A stretch of 64,000 nt of DNA from Aureobasidium sp. EXF-3400 (taxonomy: Eukaryota > Ascomycota > Dothideomycetes > Dothideales > Saccotheciaceae). The position numbers and the translations under genes were made by a program. Of this stretch, positions 24,500 through 36,055 are shown one piece after another. The stretch is from positions 1 to 64,000 of the forward strand of contig SWBL01000205.1 in assembly GCA_024195585.1 (NCBI GenBank). Direction: 5' to 3'. The notes beneath the pieces were generated by a model. The model ran no database searches and was not told the origin of the DNA. It saw only the letters and a program-made list of their open reading frames with translations. How positions within the stretch are numbered: position 1 is the first letter of the stretch; every line of letters begins with the position of its first letter.

Positions 24500-25639
24500 C
24501 TTGGGCGGTTTTGCTGTGTGGCGCTGTATAAAATGTAGCCTTTGATTATTGATAGGCGAGTAGAAAGGAGATTAAAGGATCCAGGCGGTTCCTGAGCAGA
24601 AAAGATTGGGCTTGTTGGACGTGAAAGCAGAAGTTGCAATAGCCGGTAAAGAATGACAGGCGCATGAAGCGATTGAAAAAGAACGACTTGTTTATCTATC
24701 AGAAGAAGCAGAGACAGCGAGCGTGCTGCGGGAGCTCGGAATCAGCCCACAAAAAATCGAACCACAATCAGAGGCAAATGAGGGATCAGTGGGGCCTGGC
24801 CGTCTGGTGAGAATAAGGAGCAGAGTTTGCGCGCTCAAGCCTCAGCCAAACCTGCTATCCGTGCCTGCCCGAACAAGCAAGAATCGTCAGGGTCGCCGTC
24901 TGCCGCTGTCAAATCCCGCCCACACCTCTACTCCCTAGTTCCAACAGAACGCCTCTTCTTAAGCCCCTTCCGAACCCCTGCCATCAACTTTAACGCGACG
25001 TGCTGGCCTTGTCATCCGGGCAATCATGCTTTTGTACACGCGATTCTCGCAGCCCGCCAGTTTCATGGCGCCAGTTGGAGCCTGAGCACCACACGAAATC
25101 GTCTGTCGTCCCATCATTGCGACCTACGGCCAAGCCCTATCAGCTCTCCTCTATTTCGCCTGATGTCGTCTCATCTCTCAAATCACAACGCTCATATCTC
25201 GGATCACGGAGATTAGGACATCCGAGCAGCCTCAATGACCTACCATAGTACCCTTTGTTGTTGCCAATCATCAACCATGTGTCTGCCACGCGTAACAACA
25301 TTTATGCTTTGTTCTTCAGTCGCTGATAGGAGTAAAAGCCGCTTTCTCATGATAGGATTGTTGGAATAATCTTCATTTGTGATCGCCCTCAAGGACATCA
25401 TCGAGAGCATCTCTCAATAAGCAAAGCGCCATAACTAGCATTGGCGCGCATGGTATCATCATCTTTTCCCTTTCACGCCGCGCTATAAGAACAAAGAAAC
25501 CCCCAAACCCGCAAATGATACGCCTAGGGAATGCAGTCGCGTCCTAGCTTTCTATCCTCCTTGTTGCCACGAGACGCCGTGCTCGCCGAATGTCGTTAGC
25601 TACTGTCATTAAATCAATCGAGATGTTTCCCTAGCCACC
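24500..25639. other. intergenic region, ERG3 promoter / SIZ1 3' end
   Basis: This 1.1-kb region holds the ERG3 promoter and the SIZ1 3' untranslated region. I see no convincing coding frame and could not confirm a sterol-response element by eye. Confidence 0.5.
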
Positions 25640-27652
25640 TCAGCTCCTGGACGGGCTGTTGCTGTAGCTTTGCGAATCTCTATAGGGGCCAGACCAGGTT
25701 GGTGCCCCAAACGGCCAAGGTAATCTTTGATCTTGTGGTAATCCTCCATTCGGTTGGGGTGCTTTGATAGGGGGTAGTGCAAGAGTGTCGCCAGGATTCA
25801 TTGGTGGTAAGCCAGATCCTACTACGTTAGACGGTCTGTTGGCCAAGTCAGCAAACCTGCCATCTTGAAGACTCGCCGGAGTGTTATAGGAAGTGGTCTG
25901 ACTCGTGTTGGTGCGTTTAGCTGGCCGCGGGGGTTCATCCTCATCGTCCGATAGGGTCAAATCGATGACTGCCGTAGAAGAGCGCTTGGCGCTGGGTCGA
26001 GGTGCGACTGTCGATGTTTCACGTGAGACTGGGGGAGTTTGTTGTGCAAGAGCTGGAGTGGCCGAATTGTGCTCGGTCTTGATCTTTTCCACAGTGTCAG
26101 ACTTCTTGGGCGTGTCCTGGATCTCGATAATGTCATCGTCACTGTCGTTGTCATAAGCTGCCCGTGCCTGAGTCTTCTGACGGTTGTTGGTGTCGTCTCC
26201 ATGGTCAACTGCTTTCCACTGTCCGTCAGGCTCGATCGTAACCTGGTCGACCGAACTGGAGGTGTTCTGTAGAATGTCTTGTACGTAATTGTCGACACAG
26301 AGACTTTGGTAGGAGAGAGTCTTGTTGCAGACGGGGCAAGTCCAAGTTGGCGCCTGTTCCTGAAGTTGCAAGAAGTACGAGCCATCAAAGCATTGGTTGT
26401 GCGAGCAAACATTGGACCTGCAAGGAATGTTGATGCGCATGGTTGAGATGGGATCCTTGAGGGACATGACGGTGGAAGTGGCCACGATGTCCGGGTCTTG
26501 TGCTTTGGCAGCCACTAAAGGATGAAGTTAGCCTTGCGTGACTTGAAAGCGAACGTCGGAACAACGCACTTTCTCGAAGGACAGTATCTTTGGGAATCCT
26601 GCTCCCCGTTTGCTTAAGTCGGGTTGCGAGGTCATTTGCAGATGTCACCTTGACAAGGTTGACCATAAGAGAAAATCGCTTCGAGTCGAGTCAGCAAATG
26701 CGCAGATCAAAGTCAGTAGGAAATGGTCAAAACATACTTCCTTCGTGAGCGCATAAGTCACGTGGATGATGTTCTGATAATTGGGAACCTTGCGAATGAG
26801 ATCGGTAATGTCGACAGGTTTGGTGGTACCGGGCTTATTCTTTAAGCCCTTGAAGCTCTTGCGCACTTCGTCTCCGTTGATCTTGACCTCGATCTGACTC
26901 GGGAAGGCTATGTCGACATTGAAGGCGTAAGGGCCTAGAGTCGAGGTAGTTGCGCAGTAGAGCATGATGCGCAGGGATGGATCGGCTTTCACGGATGTAC
27001 AGATGGGTTCACTAAGATAGACCTTTTCGTCTAGAGAATGACGGTTGTGTGGCATTTCTGGAACTGCTGCGTTAGTCTTACCTGGTGGCTAGAACATGTT
27101 GAAACGAGAGTGTGTAGGTACCTGACAATTCTTTCGTAGGGGTGAGGGCCTCTCTGATCTGATAGAAAGGACTTTCTCTGAACTTGACTGAGGCACGAGA
27201 AGGCGCCGCCGCGCGCGCAGCCGGGGCCTGATGGTATTGAGGCATGCCAGCAGGCCTTGGGTAGGCAGGCATGCCGGCGGCAGTGTGTGGGGCCGGAGAA
27301 ATGGGTGTAATAGTATCGCGGGCCAGTGAAGGCTGATGACTTTGTGCTGGAGGGGTGCGGCCTTGGTGCTCGGCTCGGTAGCGTAATCGCTCGAGTGCTT
27401 CTAGGTCGTTCTTGCGGAGGTGATGTGCGATGACTGACGGACGACTTGTTAGCGGGCACGAGGTGTGAAAGTGGATGATGGACTCGTAGAATGAATACCT
27501 TCAGAAATGCGCTTCTGCAGAGCGGCTTTCACACCAGACACCTGAAGACCCTCTTGACGGCAGATCTCCTTCAGATCATTGTTGATGAGAGATTTTATTT
27601 TGCGGTCCACGAAAGACGCGAGGTCTCGAAGACGGGTGGGATCGCTTGCCAT
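25640..27652 (-). CDS. SIZ1: SUMO E3 ligase, Siz/PIAS family
   Basis: Five exons (27652..27499, 27433..27122, 27057..26738, 26678..26570, 26514..25640) encode 589 residues. A SAP-like helical module at residues 15-50 (IKSLINNDLKEICRQEGLQ..GVKAALQKRI) is followed by a Pro-rich linker, a PINIT domain (SPFYQIREAL..., CATTSTLGPYAFNVDIAFPSQIEVKING) and the SP-RING around residues 325-370 (MRINIPCRSNVCSHNQCFDG ending in TCPVCNK). A SUMO-interaction motif, VIDLTLSDDEDE, lies near 478-490, followed by a disordered tail. It promotes SUMO transfer from Ubc9 to chromatin and septin-type substrates. ATG 27652 is chosen because it is the first ATG before the SAP region. Confidence 0.92.
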
Positions 27653-28507
27653 CTCTTGCAATCGTGCCTGCTTGCCTTCATGCAGTGTCTTGTGCCGGGG
27701 CAGTCGCCAGAGGAAGTTGCGAGAGATTGGGGATTCCCGAACTGGTCAAGGATTCGAGATGATGGATGTCGAGGCACTTTTCCAGGATACTATGTCGTCG
27801 GCGGGAGTGAGTAAGGGCAGAGTGTTCATGTCCAAGTGAGGCGATTGGAACGGCCGGCTTCTAGAAGTGAACGATCGCAGGAAGCACCGTATCTACAGAA
27901 CCGACATGGATACAAATGACGACTACTTTATGCGCCAGTACTGAGGGAACGACGTTCACGGTGCCCGATTAGAAACATTGTCCTCGTTCGAGGAGGGCAG
28001 ACTTCAGTAGGCAAACATCTTTCGGCCTTCTGGAAGAACGTGACCGTGCGTGGGTCCTGCTAGAACTGGAAGTAGTGACGAGCCAAAAGTCCAAAGTCCG
28101 GACCGCGAGAATCCATTGCCCAATGCGGCCACCTTCAGCGTGGCGCGCTGACTGAGGCTTGGAAGTTGGACCTCGAAGAGGAGTCATCCTTGTGTTGCAA
28201 CATTATTATACATAGCAACATCCTTCAGCTACTTATTCTTGTTCCTTGCAACCCAACCATTTAAATACAGACAGTCACTTGCTTGTGGTTTCACACGCGA
28301 CCCCCGAGAAGCAGAAGAATAATCGCCAGACCCTGCACGCCCCAGCAGAGCAGGTGCACCAGCTGCCTTTCAACAGTCGCCCGATCATCCTTCTCCGCAC
28401 GTTTAAGCGACTGCCCGCCGACCCGCTTTCTTGTTCCATCCCAAGAGAATTTATCTCTTTCTTTCACCGCAATCTCGCAACACAACATCCCCCTCCACAC
28501 AGCAAAA
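27653..28507. other. divergent intergenic region, SIZ1 / DUF2423 gene
   Basis: Both promoters should lie here. The last 200 bp before the right-hand start are CT/CA-rich. No gene is recognised. Confidence 0.5.
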
Positions 28508-29309
28508 ATGGGCAAAGGTCTACGATCAAGCGTCAACAAGACCAACAACAGAAAGCTCAAGAAGAATGTCTTTGGCCCCGTCGAGACTGCTCGCACAGAG
28601 CGTCTGTCGCAAAAGCTGCTCGAATTAGCCTCCCAGCCAAAGCCCCCAAAGTCCGACATGGAAGTTGAGGAATCAAATGGTGAGAATTCTTTCTCTCGCG
28701 AAACATACCTGCCCAAACTGACGTTGCTATGCGCAGACTCGAAGCAGGCCGAGTCCGAGGCCAAGGCTACCAACGCAAATGGTGCGTTAAATGCTCTTGC
28801 AATTCCGGTGCCAAAGTCGCTCGCCCATCAATGTCCTGCTACTGCTGCTGCCTCGATGAACATGCTCACTCCTCCGCCTACCCCTCCGCTCGACATCTCC
28901 GACTTCAGCAATCCCTCTGTCAGATCTGCGCATCGACGTTATGCCGACGAACAACTCTTCTTCCACCTCCTGGGTGTCTCGACCGACATTCACGGCTTCG
29001 ACTCGTTCGGCAACATTTGTTTAGGTTTCGGATCCGACTCTGAGAGTGACAACGAGAGTAGCAGCAGTAGCAGCAGCCTTGGCAGCGGCTATGAGTGAGC
29101 CAGTTGACTGTCTGAACGAGGCTAACCCGCCTTTTTCATCATCAGACACCGCAATGGACGTCGACTTGACCAACGCACCCAGAACAAGCTGGATCAAGGC
29201 CGAGAAGAGGGCCAAGGAAGAAAAGCGCAACCGCATCGCAAAGAAGCAAAAGCGCAAGGTCATCAACCAAATGACTTTCAAGAAGAACCCTCGTACCGGA
29301 AAGAAGTGA
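28508..29309 (+). CDS. DUF2423 small basic protein (YBL028C-like, probable nucleolar role)
   Basis: The model 28508..28679, 28737..28781, 29146..29309 gives 126 residues. The N-terminus MGKGLRSSVNKTNNRKLKKN..FGPVETARTERLSQKLLELA is the DUF2423 signature, and the C-terminus is strongly basic (IKAEKRAKEEKRNRIAKKQKRK). The yeast relative YBL028C is linked to the nucleolus and ribosome assembly; that role is inferred here. Intron 1 is 57 bp and stop-free. Intron 2 is 364 bp, very long for this region, and its first 317 bases continue the exon frame with protein-like codon usage. If it is retained, the protein would instead end at 29098 with a Pro-rich then acidic/Ser-rich tail. Which form is main cannot be decided from DNA. 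Confidence 0.8.
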
Positions 29310-29809
29310 GAGGCATCACCACGTCATTTTCACGCTTCGAGGTCACCGGACGAGTTTCGAGACATCTGGTCTCAGGGGAGGACAGAAGGAGAAGTCAGAA
29401 GAAAGCATCAGGGTGCGACCTTATCGCCGCAGCCCAACGGAGTTCTGGAAAGGATAGAAGGTCTGTCTTGGGTTCCAACAAAAAGGATTACTGGCGTAAG
29501 AAACACCAAAGGCTGGCGGCACTGTTACGAAGTTTTAGCATACGCGACTTTCAAATTCACGCGAAGAATCGAGTTGCATTTATCTGTTCTCAAAACTGGT
29601 GCGAACACTGGAATAAGGATATCGATGATATTAGTGATGAAGCAATGCCTATATGGGTATCCATGCCCAAACTCCTAGCTATGATCGAAACAACCCCCGT
29701 CCTCTCGTAATCACAATATATCAAACAATGTTTCCAACGCCTAGCACCTCCTTGCCATGAATTGGAACACTCCACGAGCTCGTAGACCAGAAGTCGAATG
29801 TGCTCCACC
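29310..29809. other. convergent 3' region, DUF2423 gene / ERF4
   Basis: Tail-to-tail region; a plus-strand frame from 29306 overlaps it but shows no recognisable features. Confidence 0.5.
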
Positions 29810-30613
29810 TCACATCGACATGACATCCCCATCACCGACATCAATATGCGGGTCAGGTATCTGGATGTCGAGGCTCAAAAAGCCCGTCCTCCTCAGATCA
29901 ATCAACCTGACTTCTCTGCCTTCCCTTTCAGCCTCAGTGTTCCATCCCTCGACCCATCTCTCCATGTCTCTTACTCCTCTCTTTACTCCGGTCCAGCCAA
30001 AGTTATCCCACAGAAATCCTGTCGCAACGCCCATCAGAGCATCGAACCAACTGGCCCAAGTATTCGGCTCAAAGGCGTGCTTCAACATGGGATTCAGCGT
30101 CTCAATGACATTTCTGAAATCCGATTCAGACATCCATAAATCCAGAATCTCGGGGTATAGGTTTTGAAGGGCTGGGTAGAGATCTCCTGCAGCCAGCCAG
30201 TCTCGCTGTATTCTGATGACACGAGTGCTCGCATAGAGAGGAGATGAGAGGGCGACATGAGGATTTAGATGTGGGAAACAGGGATGTGAAGGACCCCAGG
30301 GCAGTTCATCGTCCAAGTGTGTGTCGTGGCTGTGTGCACTGGCTGTGTAGTCTACGTTGGGAATACCTTGCCATCCTGGGGTTGGCGGGAGAAGACTGGG
30401 ATGGAGACTTGGAGGTCGAAGGGAGTTGCGACTGGATTGTTCGTGAAGGGTGCGTCTGCTAGGTTTGCGATTCACAGGAAGAGAGGCTCGTGAGGGTCGT
30501 GAGTGAAGGCTGTGTGCTGGTTGTGATTCGACATCAGGGATCGGAGGCGGTGGTGGATGGTTTTGAATGTTCGAGACTTCTTCTACGCCGGCAAGTCTGT
30601 TGAAGGGTTGCAT
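29810..30613 (-). CDS. ERF4: Ras palmitoyltransferase accessory subunit Erf4/Shr5 (Golgin A7 family)
   Basis: Single exon, 267 residues. A disordered Pro/Ser/His-rich N-terminus (1-115) precedes the ERF4 domain: STRVIRIQRDWLAAGDLYP, LYPEILDLWMSESDFRNVIETLNPML and FDALMGVATGFLWDNFGWTG, with a charged ERWVEGWNTEAE segment. Erf4 binds and stabilises the DHHC enzyme Erf2 at the ER/Golgi, and the pair palmitoylates Ras. The weakly hydrophobic segment around ALMGVATGFLWDNF would contact membrane, as in the family. ATG 30613 is the first in frame; an upstream exon cannot be excluded. Erf2 itself is not in this window. Confidence 0.85.
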   Translation of the reverse strand: MQPFNRLAGVEEVSNIQNHPPPPPIPDVESQPAHSLHSRPSRASLPVNRKPSRRTLHEQSSRNSLRPPSLHPSLLPPTPGWQGIPNVDYTASAHSHDTHLDDELPWGPSHPCFPHLNPHVALSSPLYASTRVIRIQRDWLAAGDLYPALQNLYPEILDLWMSESDFRNVIETLNPMLKHAFEPNTWASWFDALMGVATGFLWDNFGWTGVKRGVRDMERWVEGWNTEAEREGREVRLIDLRRTGFLSLDIQIPDPHIDVGDGDVMSM

Positions 30614-31370
30614 ATTGTTTGCTGCGACTCGACCCCTTCGAGATGAGGATGGAGTAGTGCAGGTACAAGGATTATTTGCGCTGGTACTTGTGGTGGTCGT
30701 TCGCTCTGTATCGTTTCAATCCTTGCGTACTTGGTATAGAAGATAGCGAGTAGTGAAATGCAGGTGACGGCTTTCCGGTCAGATGATAATGTTGTACATG
30801 ATCTTCCTGTCGAGAGTCGCAATTTCCCAGGGCCTTGATGGCGCTCAAGGTGCACGTCCCTCGTCCATTTCCGATCTCCGAGTATCTATCTACCCTCATC
30901 TTCTCATCTTCCGGAAGCATGCAATGTGTGACCACTTCGCAGTCTTTCCTCTTACCGTGTACTAAAGTCTGTAACTTCCGCAGTACTCCAACTACAGCTA
31001 ACAGCAGAATGTAGACTATAAAAAGGCACAATTGTTTTGTAAAGCAGAGGCATGTCCACGGAGCGTCGACAAACTGTTGCCTCTCAGTGGATAGCATCTT
31101 GCTTCCTTATACTTTTATGCATTTCTACAGCTATACGCGTTACATGCTTTAGTACACGGGGCGCTGCAAGAAGACTGTCGCATCACTAGTAGATGCAAAT
31201 GCGGGTCCTTGTTGACGCCCTTCTAAAATGCTCCGTCGCCTGTCGTCCGACTGGCTAATGACCCTGTTTGACATCACGCCTAGACGGTTAATGCAGTCGG
31301 AAGTGTACTCGAATACGCCTCCTTCCATAGGTATATAACCACACAGAAGCTGCATTCAGGCTCCTCATCT
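30614..31370. other. divergent intergenic region, ERF4 / hydrolase
   Basis: It contains a TATA box close to the hydrolase start (listed separately). A minus-strand frame at 30672-31097 has one hydrophobic segment but no other support. Confidence 0.5.
31332..31338 (+). promoter_or_regulatory. TATA box of the alpha/beta hydrolase gene
   Basis: TATATAA lies 39 bp before ATG 31371. At normal fungal TATA-to-start-site spacing the transcript could begin near or just past this ATG, which leaves the in-frame ATG at 31434 as an alternative start. Confidence 0.45.
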
Positions 31371-32315
31371 ATGTCTCGCGTGCCTGTCTTTGCTCGTCAA
31401 CTCCTGTCCAACCTCCGTAACAATCTTACAAATATGTCCAAGCCGATAACTGACAACGCCTCCCTCTCCGCCACCACGCAAATCTCCCAGAACCACCATC
31501 CTGCAAAGCTGTCACAATACTCCGGCCTTGAGCACCTACCAGCTGCTGCAAAACTGCCTTCGGTTGTCAAATCGTTCAATCTCAGAGTTCAGGATGGTAT
31601 TGATGGCACCGTTCCAGCATTCCTGCACCTGCCCAAGGATTATCAAAATCAGCAGAAAACAGCTGCAATCCTTCTCTCTGGAGCTGGTGGTGGTGTAGTT
31701 GGCCCTTCTAGTATCTACCTTAGTATGGCAGACAAATTGGCTTCTCTACAAAATGGTCTTCCTGTTCTACGCATGGATTATCGTTTCCCAGCTCGTAACA
31801 AGTTTTGCGTTCCGGATGTTCTGGCAGCTATGGATTATCTCAAAACTCAGCATAACGTCAGTCGATTTGTCCTGGTTGGATGGTCCTTCGGTGGTGCTCC
31901 AGTGTTCACAGTTGGTGGTCAAGATGCCAGAGTCGTTGGGTGTGCGACTGTCGCATCTCAGACTGCAGAGACAGAAGGCATCAGAGTGGTAGGAAGAAGA
32001 GGTGTGCCGGTGTTGCTGTTACATGGTACTGGCGATCGCACCCTGAGTCCGCAGTGTAGTGAGAGACTGTACGATATGTACGGGTCCAAAGGAGGACACA
32101 GAAGGGTGCATTACTTTGAGGGAGATGACCACGCGCTTACAAGGAACAGTAGCGAGGCCGAAAAGATGCTCTGTGAGTTCATCGCAGATATCGCTGGATT
32201 GAACGTCGGCAGTATCGAGAGTGGTCTTTTGAGCAAGAGTCTTGTTGACGATGAAGACAAGGTCAACAAGATGAAGCAGGGTGGTGACTTGAGGGGTGCT
32301 GAGAGCGCTGAATAG
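31371..32315 (+). CDS. alpha/beta hydrolase (dienelactone hydrolase / Tex30-KANSL3-like)
   Basis: Single exon, 314 residues. The nucleophile elbow GWSFGG (Ser about 172) follows the strand SRFVLVGW; LLLHGTGDRTLSP supplies the acid (Asp about 220) and DDHAL the histidine (about 254). AAILLSGAGGGV would form the oxyanion-hole region. The first 22 residues (MSRVPVFARQLLSNLRNNLTN) are basic, lack acidic residues and could be a mitochondrial targeting peptide, unless translation starts at ATG 31434. The C-terminus (after about 275) is charged and probably disordered. Substrate unknown. No introns, unlike most neighbours. Confidence 0.82.
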   Translation: MSRVPVFARQLLSNLRNNLTNMSKPITDNASLSATTQISQNHHPAKLSQYSGLEHLPAAAKLPSVVKSFNLRVQDGIDGTVPAFLHLPKDYQNQQKTAAILLSGAGGGVVGPSSIYLSMADKLASLQNGLPVLRMDYRFPARNKFCVPDVLAAMDYLKTQHNVSRFVLVGWSFGGAPVFTVGGQDARVVGCATVASQTAETEGIRVVGRRGVPVLLLHGTGDRTLSPQCSERLYDMYGSKGGHRRVHYFEGDDHALTRNSSEAEKMLCEFIADIAGLNVGSIESGLLSKSLVDDEDKVNKMKQGGDLRGAESAE

Positions 32316-33753
32316 ACATCCTCCTCACATCGGATTCAATCACAAATGATCCATGCAATCATATAAGGCTTGTGCCCTGTCATTGTATCAAAAGCTTTAG
32401 ATAGCATGTCACATAACTGGCTGAGAATGTGCTACTCCATACAGGGTGACAAGGTCAAACTGACCCTACCTGGAAGCGTCTGCTTTCCTTCCTCGGAAAG
32501 TTGAAGGCGTCTTTGCAACAAGGATGCTCTTCAAGCGCAAACATGAGCTCTGAAAGAGATGATCCAAGACAATGAAGATGACCTCTGTTTCTTTTGGCAG
32601 TATTATATTTGGCCGTTTTCCATACTGCTAGTTCGACCGTTGAGTCGAAGAACGCTCGCCGTTTAAGCAAGCGTGTACAAAGTCTGGTGAAATTGGAGAC
32701 TCGTGTGACGCAAATATTTCACCAACTCCATGTCCTCGTGCCCTCGGGATCGGTCCGAGAGATGTATCCTGAATTAACCAAGTGGACGGCAAATGTCCGA
32801 CCAAGATTGATTCAGCTTCATTTGACACAACTCGGGACATCGAGTTTTACAGCATGTGCTTCGCAGGTCGAGAAAACCCCATGTATAGCTTTATGGTTTT
32901 GATCAATGGACTGAACACAGACATGCACGATAGAAAGAGCCGGCGAAAGTATTCGGCTACAGCGACGCGGAAAGGCGACCTGCTTGGTGGAATTGGAGAC
33001 ATGGATGACTTGTCGTCGTTCGATGCACGGGCCAGAGAACATGTCTGACAGGAGAGGGCTGATCGTACCGAGCCAGTACCCTGTGCGGCGGCGAGTCAAC
33101 CGAGTTTGCAGGAGCTTGCGCTACTACTAACGGCCGGTAAATCTGGAGAGAAGTCACCTAGCTTAGGCTCCGCCGCCGGGGCACGGTCGAAGGATGAGGC
33201 CAGCAGTACAGTGAAACACACGATAGTTGTGTCTCCGCGACTGCTCGGTAAGAGTTTTGGGGTGTTTCGACAAACAAAGAGCATCAAGTAGCCAAACGTG
33301 GAGAAAGCGTAGAGCAGTTGAGATTATTTCCGATCTGCATATACATAAGGGTGGAACAAACTGCGGCACGCGGCTGTGGCTGATCTTGGTGACCCACACC
33401 AGCCAGCTCTCAAATTGAGTTTTGGGGCGCAACCGACTGGTCGACAGAGTTGTGGACGGGGGCCCATTCGGAGACAGCCATCTGCGGTTGTGCGTTTTCC
33501 TTCCATACGTGTCTCTCCTATCGGCCGGCCTCCACTCATCACCATCTCTCCACAGCATCCATCACCCATCGGCGCCGTCATCTCGAGTCCATCGGCGCGA
33601 GCCCATCTGAGCGAGTCTTAGTCCGCTTTAGGCTCACCTAAACATTGTGCCTGTTCGCGACGCCGAGCAAAGTCGCGACGCGCTTCCCAGTGCAGCTGCG
33701 CCCACCATCGATTGCATCCATCACCAGCCGACACCGCCAATTTCCACGTCGCC
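32316..33753. other. intergenic region upstream of TUP1, possible gene remnant
   Basis: The right part should be a long TUP1 promoter and leader. Between about 32.6 and 33.05 kb two partly overlapping plus-strand frames look weakly protein-like (RLSKRVQSLVKLETRVTQIF and then GRENPMYSFMVLINGLNTDM), but no splice pair joins them convincingly and I recognise no family. Confidence 0.4.
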
Positions 33754-36055
33754 ATGTACAACGCGCATCGTGGCATAGCCGGCGCTCCGGCTCCGCCAAA
33801 CAACCGTCTTGTCGAGCTGCTCGAGCAGGTCCGCGCCGAGTTCGAGGCCCAGGGTGGACGTGCAAACGAGTATGAGCATCAGCGTGAGTCGTCCCCGTTT
33901 GTCCCGACAAACACCTGCCCGTGAGGCACTTATCTATCGTTACATGGTCCATCTCCTGTAGCTTTATGACTGCCCACTTGGTCCCCAATCGTTCCTTTCC
34001 TCGTCGTCGTTGGCGATATGGCTTTCCCCAATCCCGATGTTGTTTATGCCGATTACACCGGAAGCTTATACGATCTAGTCGCAAACCAAATCCAGGAGAT
34101 GGAGCTCGTCCGCAGCAAGATCTTCCAGCTCGAGCAGACCCATATGCAGATGAAGCAAAAGTACGTTCCTGTCACCCTGCTTTCTTGTCTCGCAATCGAC
34201 GCCAGCTAAACTTTTAATGCAGATACGAGGAAGATATTTCCCGTTTGCGCCGCGACCTTGAGGCTCGTGGAGGTCCCAGCCAGTCTTCACACACCGGTCC
34301 TTCGCAACCCCCTCCGCCTTCAATTGGCCATGGCCCTGCCAATCTCTTCCAGGGTATCATGGCCGGCGCGACTGCTCAGGGTGGCCCGGGTCTTGCTCCA
34401 CCTCCTCAAGACGGACCACCTCAGGGAGTCCCTGCCCACATCCAAGGTCCACCTGGGTTGAACCCTCCTCCGGGTCCTCCTCAGCATGCTCCTTTCGGCG
34501 GTTACGGCCAGCCCCCAGCTGGTGTTAATGGTATGAGTCTCAGACCTAAATCGAGTGCCGAAGAAACTAACACGATTCTACAGGCTATGGCCCTGCTCCT
34601 CCTCAGCCTACAGCTTCTCCCGGCCCTGGCAAGCCCCGAACCAACGCTCGTGGTCCTCCTGGCATTCCCGGAACCCCTCAGCAGAACAACGCAAACCCTT
34701 ACCCCGGTTCTCCCGCTATGGCACGCCCCACTCCTCCTCCCGCTCTCGCGCAACAACAGCAGGCTCTTTCTCTTCCCCAACACCAGCAATATACCCAAGA
34801 GCTTGGTGGTAGCGGCAACCAGTTGGTCGACTTAGCAGTTGAAACTCTCCCCAGCAACCTCAAGCGCGAGGGTGAAGACTGGTACGCTGTTTTCAACCCC
34901 CGTGTCCGTCGCACCTTGGACGTTGAGCTCGTCCACAACTTGGCCCACCAGAGCGTAGTTTGCTGTGTTCGTTTCAGTCGTGATGGAAGATTTGTTGCTA
35001 CTGGTTGCAACCGATCTGCTCAGATCTTTGACGTTGAGAGTGGCCAGCAGGTCAAGCATCTGCAGGACACCAGCTTGCCTCAGGATGGTGACCTTTATAT
35101 CAGAAGTGTCTGCTTCAGTCCTGATGGTCAATACTTGGCCACTGGTGCCGAAGATAAGATCATTCGCGTTCGTACAAACTTTCGTATCGACATTAGTTAT
35201 TTGCTGACTCAAAGCTCTAGATTTGGGAAATTGCCGCTGGCCAGATCCGTCACCAATTCGCTGGTCACGAGCAAGATATTTACTCTCTTGACTATTCTTC
35301 TGATGGTCGTTACATTGCATCAGGATCCGGTGATCGCACCGTTCGTGTTTGGGATATTCCTAACAACCAGTGTGTTCTCTGCTTGACCATTGAAGATGGC
35401 GTCACCACCGTCGCCATCTCACCCGACAACCGTTTCTTGGCCGCTGGCAGTCTGGACAAGAGTGTCAGAGTATGGGAGCTGGCGAGTGGAAATCTCCTCG
35501 AGAGACTGGAGGAGGCGGGTGGCAACCCTGGCCACAAGGACAGCGTCTACTCCGTCGCATTCTCACCTGGCAGCAGAGAACTCGTCTCTGGCAGTCTGGA
35601 CAGAACCATCAGAATGTGGGAGCTTCAGCCCCACTACCCTGGCAACCAAAACATGCCACCAAGAAACCCTCGTGGAGGCAAGTGCATTCGCACTTTTGAG
35701 GGTCACAAGGTTCGTTTCGCACTTTGGATATCGAGGATCAAACACTGACGTACTTCTAAAGGACTTCGTTCTCAGTGTTGCACTTTCGCCCGACGGTGAA
35801 TGGGTTCTGTCTGGTTCAAAAGACAGGGGTGTTCAGTTCTGGAACCCTCAGACTGGTGATGCTCAACTCATGCTCCAAGGACACAAGAACTCTGTCATTT
35901 CAGTCGCACCCAGTCCCGTTCCAGGCGGTCTGTTCGCTACTGGAAGCGGAGACATGCGTGCGAGAATTTGGAGGTTCGTTTCATCCTGCTAAAACCATAT
36001 GGCTCTTGACTAACAATATCCCAGATTCTCGAGGTACGACCCCGCTCGCGGCTGA
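33754..36055 (+). CDS. TUP1: general transcriptional corepressor Tup1 / RcoA
   Basis: Seven exons (33754..33883, 34079..34160, 34223..34530, 34584..35167, 35221..35709, 35762..35973, 36025..36055) encode 611 residues. The N-terminal tetramerisation coiled coil ([18 protein letters not shown] ... [28 protein letters not shown], 1-85) is followed by a Pro/Gln-rich linker and seven WD40 repeats (about 290-605), for example [40 protein letters not shown] and [14 protein letters not shown]. Tup1 works with Ssn6/Cyc8 to repress many promoters in the nucleus. Intron 1 is 195 bp. Introns 4, 5 and 6 all begin GTTCGT, an unusual donor. The last exon codes only FSRYDPARG. Confidence 0.94.

Noticed and set aside
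27449..27661. Upstream start of SIZ1 at 27661
   Set aside because: That codon is TTG; the first ATG in frame is at 27652.
30672..31097. Minus-strand frame with one hydrophobic segment (CLFIVYILLLAVVGVL)
   Set aside because: The rest is featureless, and it occupies the shared promoter of two well-supported divergent genes.
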